From Anaerolineae bacterium (GTDB taxonomy: Bacteria; Chloroflexota; Anaerolineae; 4572-78; NAK82), in assembly GCA_025062175.1 (NCBI GenBank), contig JANXAX010000027.1, positions 3,234-15,419 on the forward strand: a stretch of 12,186 bases of DNA, read 5' to 3'. The position numbers and the translations under genes are program-made. The notes beneath the pieces were generated by a model. It was given only the letters and a program-made list of their open reading frames with translations, was not told the origin of the DNA and did no database searches. Positions 6,469-12,186 of the stretch are shown here, one piece after another (positions within the stretch are counted from its first letter, which is position 1; every line of letters starts with the position of its first letter).

Positions 6469-6548
6469 CAGTATTTGCGGTTGTTAGCTCACCATCCCAG
6501 AGTGAGCAGCTGGTAACAAAAAACTTTAACCAAGGGAGGTATGAAGCA

Positions 6549-8300
6549 ATGTGGATCCTGCGCATCAATATGACAGACCGGTCCTATCGCCTGGAAGAGC
6601 TGCCGGAAGCATACAAACACCTTGCTGGTCGTGGCCTCACTTCGACCATCATCCATGACGAGGTGCCACCGACCTGTCACCCACTTGGCCCCAACAACAA
6701 GCTGGTTTTTTCGCCTGGCTTTGTGACCGGCACGGCAGCACCCACCTCAGCCGGCGCCAAATCTCCGCTCACCGGCACCATCAAGGAGTCGAACGCGGGC
6801 AGCGAATGGCCGCAAGCACTCGCCTCTATGCGCATCCGGGCGCTTGTGGTGGAAGGGCAGCCCCAGGAAAAAGGCAGATTCTGGATGGCGCTGTTGTCAT
6901 GGAATAAGGCAAACGGCAAGCCTGTTGTGGCATTCGAGCCGGCAGACGAATATGTGGGCCTGCCCACCCAAGAAGCCTATAATCGCCTCTTCGCGCGTTT
7001 CGGGAATCGCGTGAGCATCGCCGGCATCGGGGTTGCAGGCGAGTATCTCTATGGCAACTCAGGCATCGTCTTCCAGGACATCCAACGGCGTGCGACGCGC
7101 TACTCCGGGCGCGGTGGATTGGGCGCAGTGATGGGCAGCAAGGGGCTCAAGTACATCGTGATCAACCGCGAAGGTGCCCCTGGTGTGCAGCTCGCCGACG
7201 AAGCTCTCTTCGAAGAAGGGCGCAGGAAGTTGACCGATGCGTTACGCACGCATAACGTCACCAAGCCCAAAGGCGCTCTGAACACTTACGGCACCGCGGT
7301 GCTGATCAACATTATGAACGAGGCAGGGGGGCTGCCCACGCGCAACTTCTCCAGCGGACGTTTTGAGGGCGCTCCGAACATTTCGGGCGAGGCCATCTTC
7401 GAGGGCAATAAACAGCGCCTGGGCAAGGAATTGTACAATCATGCATGCAGCCCTGGATGCATCATCCAATGCTCCAACACCTGGCACAAACCAGATGGCA
7501 GCGAACACGTCTCGTGCGTCGAGTACGAATCATCCTGGGCACTGGGCGCCGACTGCGGCATCGACAACTTGGATGATGTAGCGGAGCTGGTCCGACTCTG
7601 CAATGAGTATGGTCTAGATACGATTGAGACCGGCACCACTCTGGCAGTGGCGATGGAGGCTGGGCTGGCCGCCTTCGGCGATGGCAAGAAAGCGATCGAA
7701 CTGGTGCACGAGATGGGCAAAGGCACACCGCTCGGCCGCATCTTGGGCAGCGGCACCGAGACCGCGGCGCGGGTGTTGGGGGTGAGACGCAGTCCCACCG
7801 TCAAAGGTCAGAGCATGCCCGCCTATGAGCCGCGTGCCGTGAAGGGCATCGGCATCACCTATGCTACCACCACGATGGGTGCGGATCACACCGCCGGCTA
7901 TACGATCGCTCCGGAGATCCTCAGCGTGGGTGGCAAGGCCGACCCGCTCAGCCCAGAGGGCAAGGCCGAGCTCAGCCGCGCATTCCAAGCGACCACTGCC
8001 TTCATCGATTCGACCGGCCATTGTCTATTCATCGCCTTTGCCGTCTTGGACATTCCGAGCGGCTTCCAGGGCATGGTGGACGAGGTCAATGGCGTGCTAG
8101 GTACCCGCTTCACCACCGACGACGTGGCCAAGCTTGGCATGGAAATCCTGCGCAAAGAGCGCGCCTTCAATGAGGCAGCTGGGTTCACCAAGGCCCACGA
8201 CCGTCTGCCGGAGTTCATGAAGTACGAGCCACTGCCACCCCACAACACAGTTTTCGACGTGCCCGACTCGGCGCTGGATGCCGTTTACGGCCAGATGTAG
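6549..8300 (+). CDS. Aldehyde:ferredoxin oxidoreductase (AOR) family, tungsto-/molybdo-bispyranopterin enzyme
   Basis: 583-residue cytosolic AOR-family oxidoreductase, close to the usual length of about 600. Family members carry a bispyranopterin W or Mo centre and one [4Fe-4S] cluster and oxidise aldehydes to acids, passing electrons to ferredoxin. The N-terminal pterin domain shows TCHPLGPNNKLVFSPGFVTGTAAPTSA (42-68) and YSGRGGLGAVMGSKGLK (185-201). Cluster ligands are C300, C304 and C308 in ACSPGCIIQC, with the distal C492 in DSTGHCLF. The block PAYEPRAVKGIGITYATTTMGADH (424-447) is typical. The proximal spacing is CX3CX3C, not the CX2CX3C of Pyrococcus AOR. The ATG at 6549 follows GGGAGG (6534-6539) at 9 nt; an ATG at 6541 is out of frame. 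Expression is probably controlled by the upstream attenuator. The following maturase and MoaD genes support a tungsten-type enzyme. Substrate is unknown; lactaldehyde is a guess from the adjacent deoxy-sugar kinase. Confidence 0.93.
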   Translation: MWILRINMTDRSYRLEELPEAYKHLAGRGLTSTIIHDEVPPTCHPLGPNNKLVFSPGFVTGTAAPTSAGAKSPLTGTIKESNAGSEWPQALASMRIRALVVEGQPQEKGRFWMALLSWNKANGKPVVAFEPADEYVGLPTQEAYNRLFARFGNRVSIAGIGVAGEYLYGNSGIVFQDIQRRATRYSGRGGLGAVMGSKGLKYIVINREGAPGVQLADEALFEEGRRKLTDALRTHNVTKPKGALNTYGTAVLINIMNEAGGLPTRNFSSGRFEGAPNISGEAIFEGNKQRLGKELYNHACSPGCIIQCSNTWHKPDGSEHVSCVEYESSWALGADCGIDNLDDVAELVRLCNEYGLDTIETGTTLAVAMEAGLAAFGDGKKAIELVHEMGKGTPLGRILGSGTETAARVLGVRRSPTVKGQSMPAYEPRAVKGIGITYATTTMGADHTAGYTIAPEILSVGGKADPLSPEGKAELSRAFQATTAFIDSTGHCLFIAFAVLDIPSGFQGMVDEVNGVLGTRFTTDDVAKLGMEILRKERAFNEAAGFTKAHDRLPEFMKYEPLPPHNTVFDVPDSALDAVYGQM

Positions 8301-8317
8301 GTCTGTCACCTCGAAAC

Positions 8318-8357
8318 GGGGCGCAGTGCTTGTGTCGTTGGGCACCGCGCCCCTTTT
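8318..8357 (+). terminator. Terminator-like hairpin between AOR and its maturase
   Basis: GGGGCGC (8318-8324) pairs with GCGCCCC (8347-8353), and GTGC (8326-8329) extends the stem with GCAC (8342-8345) across one A/C mismatch. The loop is 12 nt and TTTT follows. With a short T tract it probably reduces rather than stops transcription, which would make the AOR structural protein more abundant than the maturation proteins. Confidence 0.6.
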
Positions 8358-8429
8358 GATTGAAGCACCAGGACGACGAAAGTGGCTGTCCTGCTAATGG
8401 GATGACGGTCACGGCGAAAGGGGAACATT

Positions 8430-9620
8430 ATGGCATGTTGGGTCACCGTAGAACCGGATGGCAGCATCCATCTGCCGGAAAGCCTCTTGCAACTTTATCA
8501 CCTCGCTCCCGGTACGCAATGTTGGGTGGAACGACGCGATTCCAATTTGGTGCTCCTTCCCCGTCTGCCTGACTTGCAGAAGGTCTATGTAGAACCGACC
8601 ACGGCGTGTAACCTTCGCTGTCGCACCTGCATCCGCAACGTCTGGCAGGATCCCGAAGCTCATATGGAGATGGCCGTGTTCGAGCAGCTGGTCGAACAGC
8701 TCCGTGACTTCCCGGAGATCCGCCGCGTGATCTTCAGCGGGTTGGGCGAGCCGATGTACCATCCCCACTTCGTGGACATGCTGCGGCTGGTGCGAACACG
8801 TGGCATCGCGGTGACCGTCGGCAGCAATGGCGTGTTGATGGATCGTGCATTGGCACGCGAGTTGGTACAACTGGGCGTGGACCGGCTGGTGATCTCTCTC
8901 GACGGAGTCAGACCCGAAACCTATGTCGGGGTGCGCGGCACCACGATCGCCTCCGTACTGGACAACATCCGCAGCCTGAACGAGGTGAAACGCGAACTGG
9001 GCTCTCTCACACCCGCGCTGGGCATTGAATTCGTCGCGCTGCGCAGCAATGTTGCCGAGCTGGCGGAGCTGAGCAGCTTGGCCAGTCGTCTAGGAGCGGC
9101 ACGTGTGCTCGTCAGCAATGTATTAGCCTACACGGAGGACACGTATCAGGAAATCCTGTACGGTTACGGGCCGCGTGCCGGATTTGCCACAAGTGGCTGG
9201 CCCGTCAAGACCGATGCATGGATTCTGTGGGGCACAGTGGACTTGCCGCGAATGCACTGGGGAGCAGAACAACGGTGTCGATTTGTGCATGAGCGCGCAA
9301 CCGTGATAGGATGGGATGGAAGCGTCACCCCTTGCTATGCGCTTTCCCATACCTACAGTTACCTGACAATTGACGGACGGCGTAAACGGGTCACACGCTA
9401 CAGCATGGGGAACATTACCCAGCAGACACTTGTGGAGATTTGGACGTCTGCGGATTATGCCCGTTTCCGAAACGAGGTACGCGACTTTCGCTTTCCTTCA
9501 TGCCCTGACTGTGACCTGCGCGATAGCTGCAGTCTGCGCGAACAGAATCAAGCATGCTGGGGATGGGAGCCTTCCTGTGCCGACTGCCTATGGGCGCAGG
9601 ATATCATCCGTTGTCCATAA
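8430..9620 (+). CDS. Radical SAM/SPASM maturase of a tungsten-cofactor oxidoreductase
   Basis: 396-residue radical SAM protein. The SAM-cluster motif is C60-N-L-R-C64-R-T-C67 in YVEPTTACNLRCRTC, followed by FSGLGEPMYHP (102-112) and the barrel motifs VTVGSNGVLM (128-137) and DRLVISLDGVRPETY (151-165). The C-terminal SPASM-like region is cysteine-rich: C283, C302, C358, C361, C367, C376, C383, C386 and C395, enough for two auxiliary Fe-S clusters. Residues 3-44 resemble an AbrB/SpoVT-type swapped-hairpin domain (VTVEPDGSIHLPESLL...LAPGTQCWVERRDSNLVLLP). The protein matches the radical SAM maturases found beside tungsten-cofactor oxidoreductases (P. furiosus Cmo type), thought to modify the cofactor or a peptide of the partner enzyme; the actual reaction is not established here. 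The ATG at 8430 follows AAAGGGGA. It lies 129 nt after AOR, separated by a terminator-like hairpin, and 21 nt before the MoaD gene. Confidence 0.9.
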   Translation: MACWVTVEPDGSIHLPESLLQLYHLAPGTQCWVERRDSNLVLLPRLPDLQKVYVEPTTACNLRCRTCIRNVWQDPEAHMEMAVFEQLVEQLRDFPEIRRVIFSGLGEPMYHPHFVDMLRLVRTRGIAVTVGSNGVLMDRALARELVQLGVDRLVISLDGVRPETYVGVRGTTIASVLDNIRSLNEVKRELGSLTPALGIEFVALRSNVAELAELSSLASRLGAARVLVSNVLAYTEDTYQEILYGYGPRAGFATSGWPVKTDAWILWGTVDLPRMHWGAEQRCRFVHERATVIGWDGSVTPCYALSHTYSYLTIDGRRKRVTRYSMGNITQQTLVEIWTSADYARFRNEVRDFRFPSCPDCDLRDSCSLREQNQACWGWEPSCADCLWAQDIIRCP

Positions 9621-9641
9621 ACGGTGAGAGGATTCCCGATA

Positions 9642-9905
9642 ATGAAAGTACGGGTGAAACTCTACGCGACACTGGTGGACCTTGTGCCCCAATCCGTCCG
9701 CGCCCGGATGCCGGAAATGCGCCCGGCACGCCCGTTCGAACATGAGCTGCCCGAAGGGAGCACCTTGGCAGATCTGGTCAATCAGCTCGCATTGCCGCCT
9801 GCAGAGATCAAAGCCATCTTCGTGAACGGGCGCGCGCAACCTTTGGACTACGTGTTACGGCCCGGGGATGAGGTGGGGGTCTTCCCGCCAGTGGGAGGCG
9901 GTTGA
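9642..9905 (+). CDS. MoaD/ThiS-family sulfur carrier protein
   Basis: 87-residue ubiquitin-fold protein of the MoaD family. MoaD carries a C-terminal thiocarboxylate that supplies the dithiolene sulfurs of molybdopterin, the ligand of Mo and W cofactors. The sequence shows the first strand MKVRVKLYATLVDL, the mid-protein PEGSTLADLVNQLALP (38-53), AIFVNGRAQPLDYVLRPGDEVGVFPPVGGG (58-87), and the required C-terminal Gly-Gly (here GGG). The start at 9642 is chosen because GAGAGGA (9626-9632) precedes it by 9 nt; the frame is open back to a GTG at 9624, but that would sit within the ribosome-binding site. It follows the maturase by 21 nt and its stop almost abuts the next gene, so it is co-transcribed with the AOR unit and probably dedicated to it. 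Confidence 0.92.
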   Translation: MKVRVKLYATLVDLVPQSVRARMPEMRPARPFEHELPEGSTLADLVNQLALPPAEIKAIFVNGRAQPLDYVLRPGDEVGVFPPVGGG

Positions 9906-9907
9906 GC

Positions 9908-10300
9908 GTGCGCACCATCTCGGTTGAGGTCTGGCTATACGGACCTTTGGCCCGCTACGGAGGAGCTTCGGACGCATCCAGCTATGCCCGGGTGCGCCCA
10001 TCCCTACCGGAGGGAAGTTGCGTGCGTGATCTGCTGGCGCGGCTGGGCATGCCGACCGAAGAGCGTGGTATCACGTTCATCAACGGCGTGCTGAGCGCTA
10101 TGCCGGGCTTGCAACCCGACCTTGATCATCTGTTGCACGATGGCGACCGGGTGGCGTTCTTCCACCTCAGGAGCATGTGGCCAGCCCAATACCGCCACGG
10201 CGCCGCGATGACGTCTGAGCTGACACGTGCCGTGCAGGCAGAGGGGCTCTTCCACGATCCAGCGATGCGCACGAACCGCAACCTATCTGAAACACAATAG
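9908..10300 (+). CDS. Second MoaD/ThiS-like protein, lacking C-terminal Gly-Gly
   Basis: 130-residue protein whose first 90 residues keep the MoaD/ThiS beta-grasp pattern: ISVEVWLYGPLARYGG, PSLPEGSCVRDLLARLGMP, RGITFINGVLSAMPGL and LLHDGDRVAFFHL. Where a MoaD ends in Gly-Gly, this one continues with FFHLRSMWPAQYRHGAAM and a polar tail to residue 130, so it cannot be a standard sulfur carrier unless it is processed. GGGAGG (9893-9898) is 9 nt ahead of the GTG at 9908; a TTG at 9902 overlapping the moaD stop is the alternative start, with only 3 nt spacing. Tight coupling to the true MoaD suggests a partner, scaffold or regulatory role in pterin-cofactor assembly for the AOR enzyme. The fold call is good; the function is not known to me. 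Confidence 0.8.
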   Translation: MRTISVEVWLYGPLARYGGASDASSYARVRPSLPEGSCVRDLLARLGMPTEERGITFINGVLSAMPGLQPDLDHLLHDGDRVAFFHLRSMWPAQYRHGAAMTSELTRAVQAEGLFHDPAMRTNRNLSETQ

Positions 10301-10395
10301 ACACCGAGCTATCTAAAACGAGGCATTCGCTCCGTTGGCACGTGATTTTGCACCATACCTCATACAAGAGTGCTGTGCAACCACCTGGCCCATTT

Positions 10396-10424
10396 TTGTT
10401 CGCGGCTCGCTATTCAACTAAAAT
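10396..10424 (+). promoter_or_regulatory. Promoter of the rhamnulokinase operon
   Basis: TTGTTC (10396-10401) and TAAAAT (10419-10424) are separated by 17 bp, with a start expected near 10431 and a leader of about 30 nt. The -35 is weaker than in the other promoters. The 160-bp gap from 10301 to 10460 holds no gene, and I see no clear terminator for the AOR unit in it. Confidence 0.62.
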
Positions 10425-10432
10425 CGCACCGT

Positions 10433-10441
10433 GGTATCACC
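10433..10441 (+). promoter_or_regulatory. Operator-like site, GntR/FadR type (copy 3)
   Basis: GGTATCACC, or GGTGATACC on the other strand, fits GGT-N3-ACC and differs from the copy 1 core at one of nine bases. Its centre is 13 bp from the end of the -10 element, against 15 bp for copy 1 and 14 bp for copy 2. Similarity does not extend into the flanks as it does between copies 1 and 2, so this copy is the weakest. Confidence 0.42.
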
Positions 10442-10460
10442 CCAAAGAGGAGACGTAACG

Positions 10461-11948
10461 ATGAAGCACGCTCCCAACTTTCTCGCTTTGGACTTGGGCG
10501 CCGAGAGTGGACGCGCCATCCTGGGTCAGATCAGCAGCGGTCAGCTTACTCTGACAGAAGTCCATCGCTTTCTGAACGTACCAGTACGCCTGCCCGATGG
10601 CCTGCACTGGGATACCCCGCGCCTGTGGACAGACGTCAAGGAGGGCATCTGCCTGGCCGGCAGGCAGGTGGACGGAAAACTGGCGAGTGTGGGTGTGGAT
10701 ACTTGGGGAGTGGACTTCGGCTTGCTGGACCGGGATGGCGCCCTGATCGGCATCCCCTATCATTACCGCGACAGTCGCACCGACGGAATGTTCGAGGAAG
10801 CTTTCCGCCGGGTGCCCAAGGAGGAAATCTTTGCCCAGACGGGCATCCAGTTCCTCATCCTCAACAGCCTGTTCCAGCTGCTTGCCATGGTGGTCCGAAA
10901 GTCTCCCGCTCTGGAAATTGCGCAAACCTTTCTGATGACTCCCGACCTGTTCAATTACTGGCTCTGTGGGAGCAAGGTGTCCGAGTTCAGCATCGCGACC
11001 ACCTCGCAGTGCTATGACACAGGCAAGCGGGAATGGGCCTGGCAACTGCTGGAGCGGCTGGGCATTCCGACCCATATCTTCCCTGAAGTGGTGCCCTCAG
11101 GCACTGTGTTGGGCAAGGTGGCACCCTGGGTGGCCGAAGAGATCGGAATGTCGGAATTGATGGTTGTGGCGCCCGCATGTCATGACACAGGCTCGGCTGT
11201 GGCCGGTGTCCCGGCTTCTAGCCCTAATTTCGGCTGGATCAGCTCCGGCACCTGGTCCATCGTAGGCGCCGAGCTGGCGAGCCCGATCATCAATCAAAAA
11301 GCGCTCGAATACAATTTGACCAACGAGGGAGGTTATGGATATAGCACGCGCTTCTGTCGCAACGTGATGGGGCTCTGGCTCGTCCAGCAGTGTCGTCGAA
11401 CCTGGATGCAGCAGGGTGAGGAACACTCTTATCCGGAGCTCACCGAGATGGCAGCGCAGGCGAAGCCACTACAAAGCATTCTGGACCCCGACCGCGCCGA
11501 ATTTCTGCGACCTGGTGACATGCCCACGCGCATCCGCGAGTTCTGCCGCCGTACTAAGCAACCCATCCCTCAGACCAAGGGGGAGATCATCCGCTGCGTG
11601 CTGGAAGGCATCGCATTGCGCTACCGCTGGATCATTGAACGGCTGGAAGAAGTGTTAGGGCATCCGCTGGATCCGATCCACATTGTGGGCGGCGGCACCA
11701 AGAATCAGCTGCTCAGCCAGCTGACCGCCAATGCGCTGAACCGCCAGGTCATCACCGGGCCGGTGGAAGCGACCGCCGCAGGGAACGTCATTGTCCAGGC
11801 GATCGCCATGGGCGACCTGGCCTCATTGGAGGAAGGGCGTGCGCTAGTGCGAAAGTCCTTCCCACTCCAAGTCTTCGAGCCGCGGGACCGGTCCGGTTGG
11901 GACGAGGCATATGGCCGTTTCCTGGAAATCCTCACCTTGGAGGCATAA
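10461..11948 (+). CDS. rhaB: Rhamnulokinase-type FGGY carbohydrate kinase
   Basis: 495-residue cytosolic kinase of the FGGY family (hexokinase/actin fold), close in length to E. coli RhaB. RhaB phosphorylates L-rhamnulose to rhamnulose 1-phosphate. The first phosphate loop is FLALDLGAESGRA (7-19); VDTWGVDFGLLD (79-90) and IPYHYRDSR (98-106) are typical of rhamnulokinases. The catalytic aspartate lies in ACHDTGSAVAGVP (D242), followed by ISSGTWSIVG (260-269) and the C-terminal adenosine-binding IHIVGGGTKNQLLSQLTANALNR. The ATG at 10461 follows AGAGGAGA (10446-10453) at 7 nt; an upstream GTG at 10431 falls at the predicted transcription start and is rejected. The stop overlaps the start of the next gene by one base. 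The subfamily call is fair; related kinases act on L-fuculose or other deoxy-ketoses, and no rhamnose isomerase or aldolase is visible in the window. Confidence 0.87.
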   Translation: MKHAPNFLALDLGAESGRAILGQISSGQLTLTEVHRFLNVPVRLPDGLHWDTPRLWTDVKEGICLAGRQVDGKLASVGVDTWGVDFGLLDRDGALIGIPYHYRDSRTDGMFEEAFRRVPKEEIFAQTGIQFLILNSLFQLLAMVVRKSPALEIAQTFLMTPDLFNYWLCGSKVSEFSIATTSQCYDTGKREWAWQLLERLGIPTHIFPEVVPSGTVLGKVAPWVAEEIGMSELMVVAPACHDTGSAVAGVPASSPNFGWISSGTWSIVGAELASPIINQKALEYNLTNEGGYGYSTRFCRNVMGLWLVQQCRRTWMQQGEEHSYPELTEMAAQAKPLQSILDPDRAEFLRPGDMPTRIREFCRRTKQPIPQTKGEIIRCVLEGIALRYRWIIERLEEVLGHPLDPIHIVGGGTKNQLLSQLTANALNRQVITGPVEATAAGNVIVQAIAMGDLASLEEGRALVRKSFPLQVFEPRDRSGWDEAYGRFLEILTLEA

Positions 11949-12186
11949 TGCCCAAGCATCTGACGTTGCAGCTCGGCATCAAAACGGATCCGATTGAGTA
12001 TCGCTTCTCTTACGAGTGGCTATTTCGATTGATGGCCGAGGAGGGCGTGGGACATGCCCAACTTGGCTCTTTTTTCGAGATGACCTTGCTACCAGACGAA
12101 TTCTTCGTCTACCTCAGAAAACAGGCGGAACAATATGGCATCCGCATCTCCAGTGTTTTCACGACCCACCGAGAATTGGGCGGATG
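11948..12186 (+). CDS. Sugar phosphate isomerase/epimerase-like TIM-barrel protein (3' truncated by window)
   Basis: The first 79 codons are present and the frame is open to the window end. The start ATG shares one base with the rhaB stop (TAATG), with GGAG about 8 nt upstream, so the two genes are translationally coupled. The N-terminus reads LTLQLGIKTDPIEYRFSYEWLFRLMAEEGVGHAQLGSFFEM and then a Y-L-R-K-Q-A-E-Q-Y-G-I-R-I-S-S-V-F-T-T-H-R-E pattern. This strand-helix-strand opening is characteristic of xylose-isomerase-like TIM-barrel isomerases and epimerases. Coupling to a deoxy-ketose kinase suggests it supplies the kinase's ketose substrate or handles a related sugar. Metal ligands lie beyond the window, so the specific enzyme cannot be named. 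Confidence 0.78.
   Translation, partial: MPKHLTLQLGIKTDPIEYRFSYEWLFRLMAEEGVGHAQLGSFFEMTLLPDEFFVYLRKQAEQYGIRISSVFTTHRELGG

Noticed and set aside
6281..6568. A 95-codon minus-strand frame across the AOR leader.
   Set aside because: It lies opposite the structured leader and terminator, has no ribosome-binding site, and its product has no recognisable features.
10301..10395. Possible terminator for the AOR unit before the rhamnulokinase promoter, for example a GCAC...GTGC stem at about 10351-10376.
   Set aside because: The stem is only 4 bp with a long loop and no T tract follows it.

Overview
The window is a compact, GC-rich bacterial region carrying catabolic and anaerobic redox genes. The protein types suggest an anaerobic, possibly thermophilic, lineage such as Chloroflexota: a LarB homologue, a tungsten/molybdenum-type aldehyde:ferredoxin oxidoreductase with its own radical SAM maturase and MoaD-like proteins, a URO-D-family protein beside an Asp/Glu-racemase-family protein, and a rhamnulokinase beside a TIM-barrel isomerase. 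This placement is inferred from gene content only; there is no rRNA or marker gene here. Promoters look like ordinary sigma-70 type. I saw no mobile element, CRISPR array or RNA gene of the tRNA/rRNA kind.

Layout. (1) 3-746, minus strand: larB, complete, at the left edge. (2) 747-1079: a divergent intergenic region with a consensus promoter (TTGACA-17-TATAAT) and an operator-like GGTCATACC site at the predicted transcription start. (3) 1080-5338, plus strand: a four-gene operon of class III aminotransferase, xylose-isomerase-like TIM-barrel protein, URO-D-family protein and Asp/Glu-racemase-superfamily protein. (4) 5397-6146, minus strand: a FadR-type GntR regulator, convergent with that operon, with its own promoter and an operator-like site. 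(5) 6147-6548: divergent promoters, then a leader of about 280 nt with base-pairing alternatives and a near-perfect intrinsic terminator about 80 nt ahead of the AOR start codon. It is best explained as a molybdenum/tungsten-cofactor riboswitch-type attenuator. (6) 6549-10300: AOR-family oxidoreductase, terminator-like hairpin, radical SAM/SPASM maturase, MoaD with a C-terminal Gly-Gly, and a second MoaD-like protein without Gly-Gly. (7) 10301-12186: a promoter with a third operator-like site, a rhamnulokinase-type FGGY kinase, and a truncated TIM-barrel sugar isomerase/epimerase gene running off the window.

How the parts may fit together. The most interesting regulatory signal is a GGT-N3-ACC palindrome at +6 to +8 of three independently predicted promoters: the aminotransferase operon, the gntR gene itself and the rhamnulokinase operon. 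Two copies agree over 15 of 17 bases. I infer that the local GntR regulator controls all three units. The AOR unit lacks this site and instead carries a cofactor-type attenuator. A plausible but unproven metabolic link is deoxy-sugar breakdown (kinase, isomerase) giving an aldehyde such as lactaldehyde, its oxidation by the AOR-family enzyme, and lactate handling through the LarB-dependent nickel-pincer cofactor.
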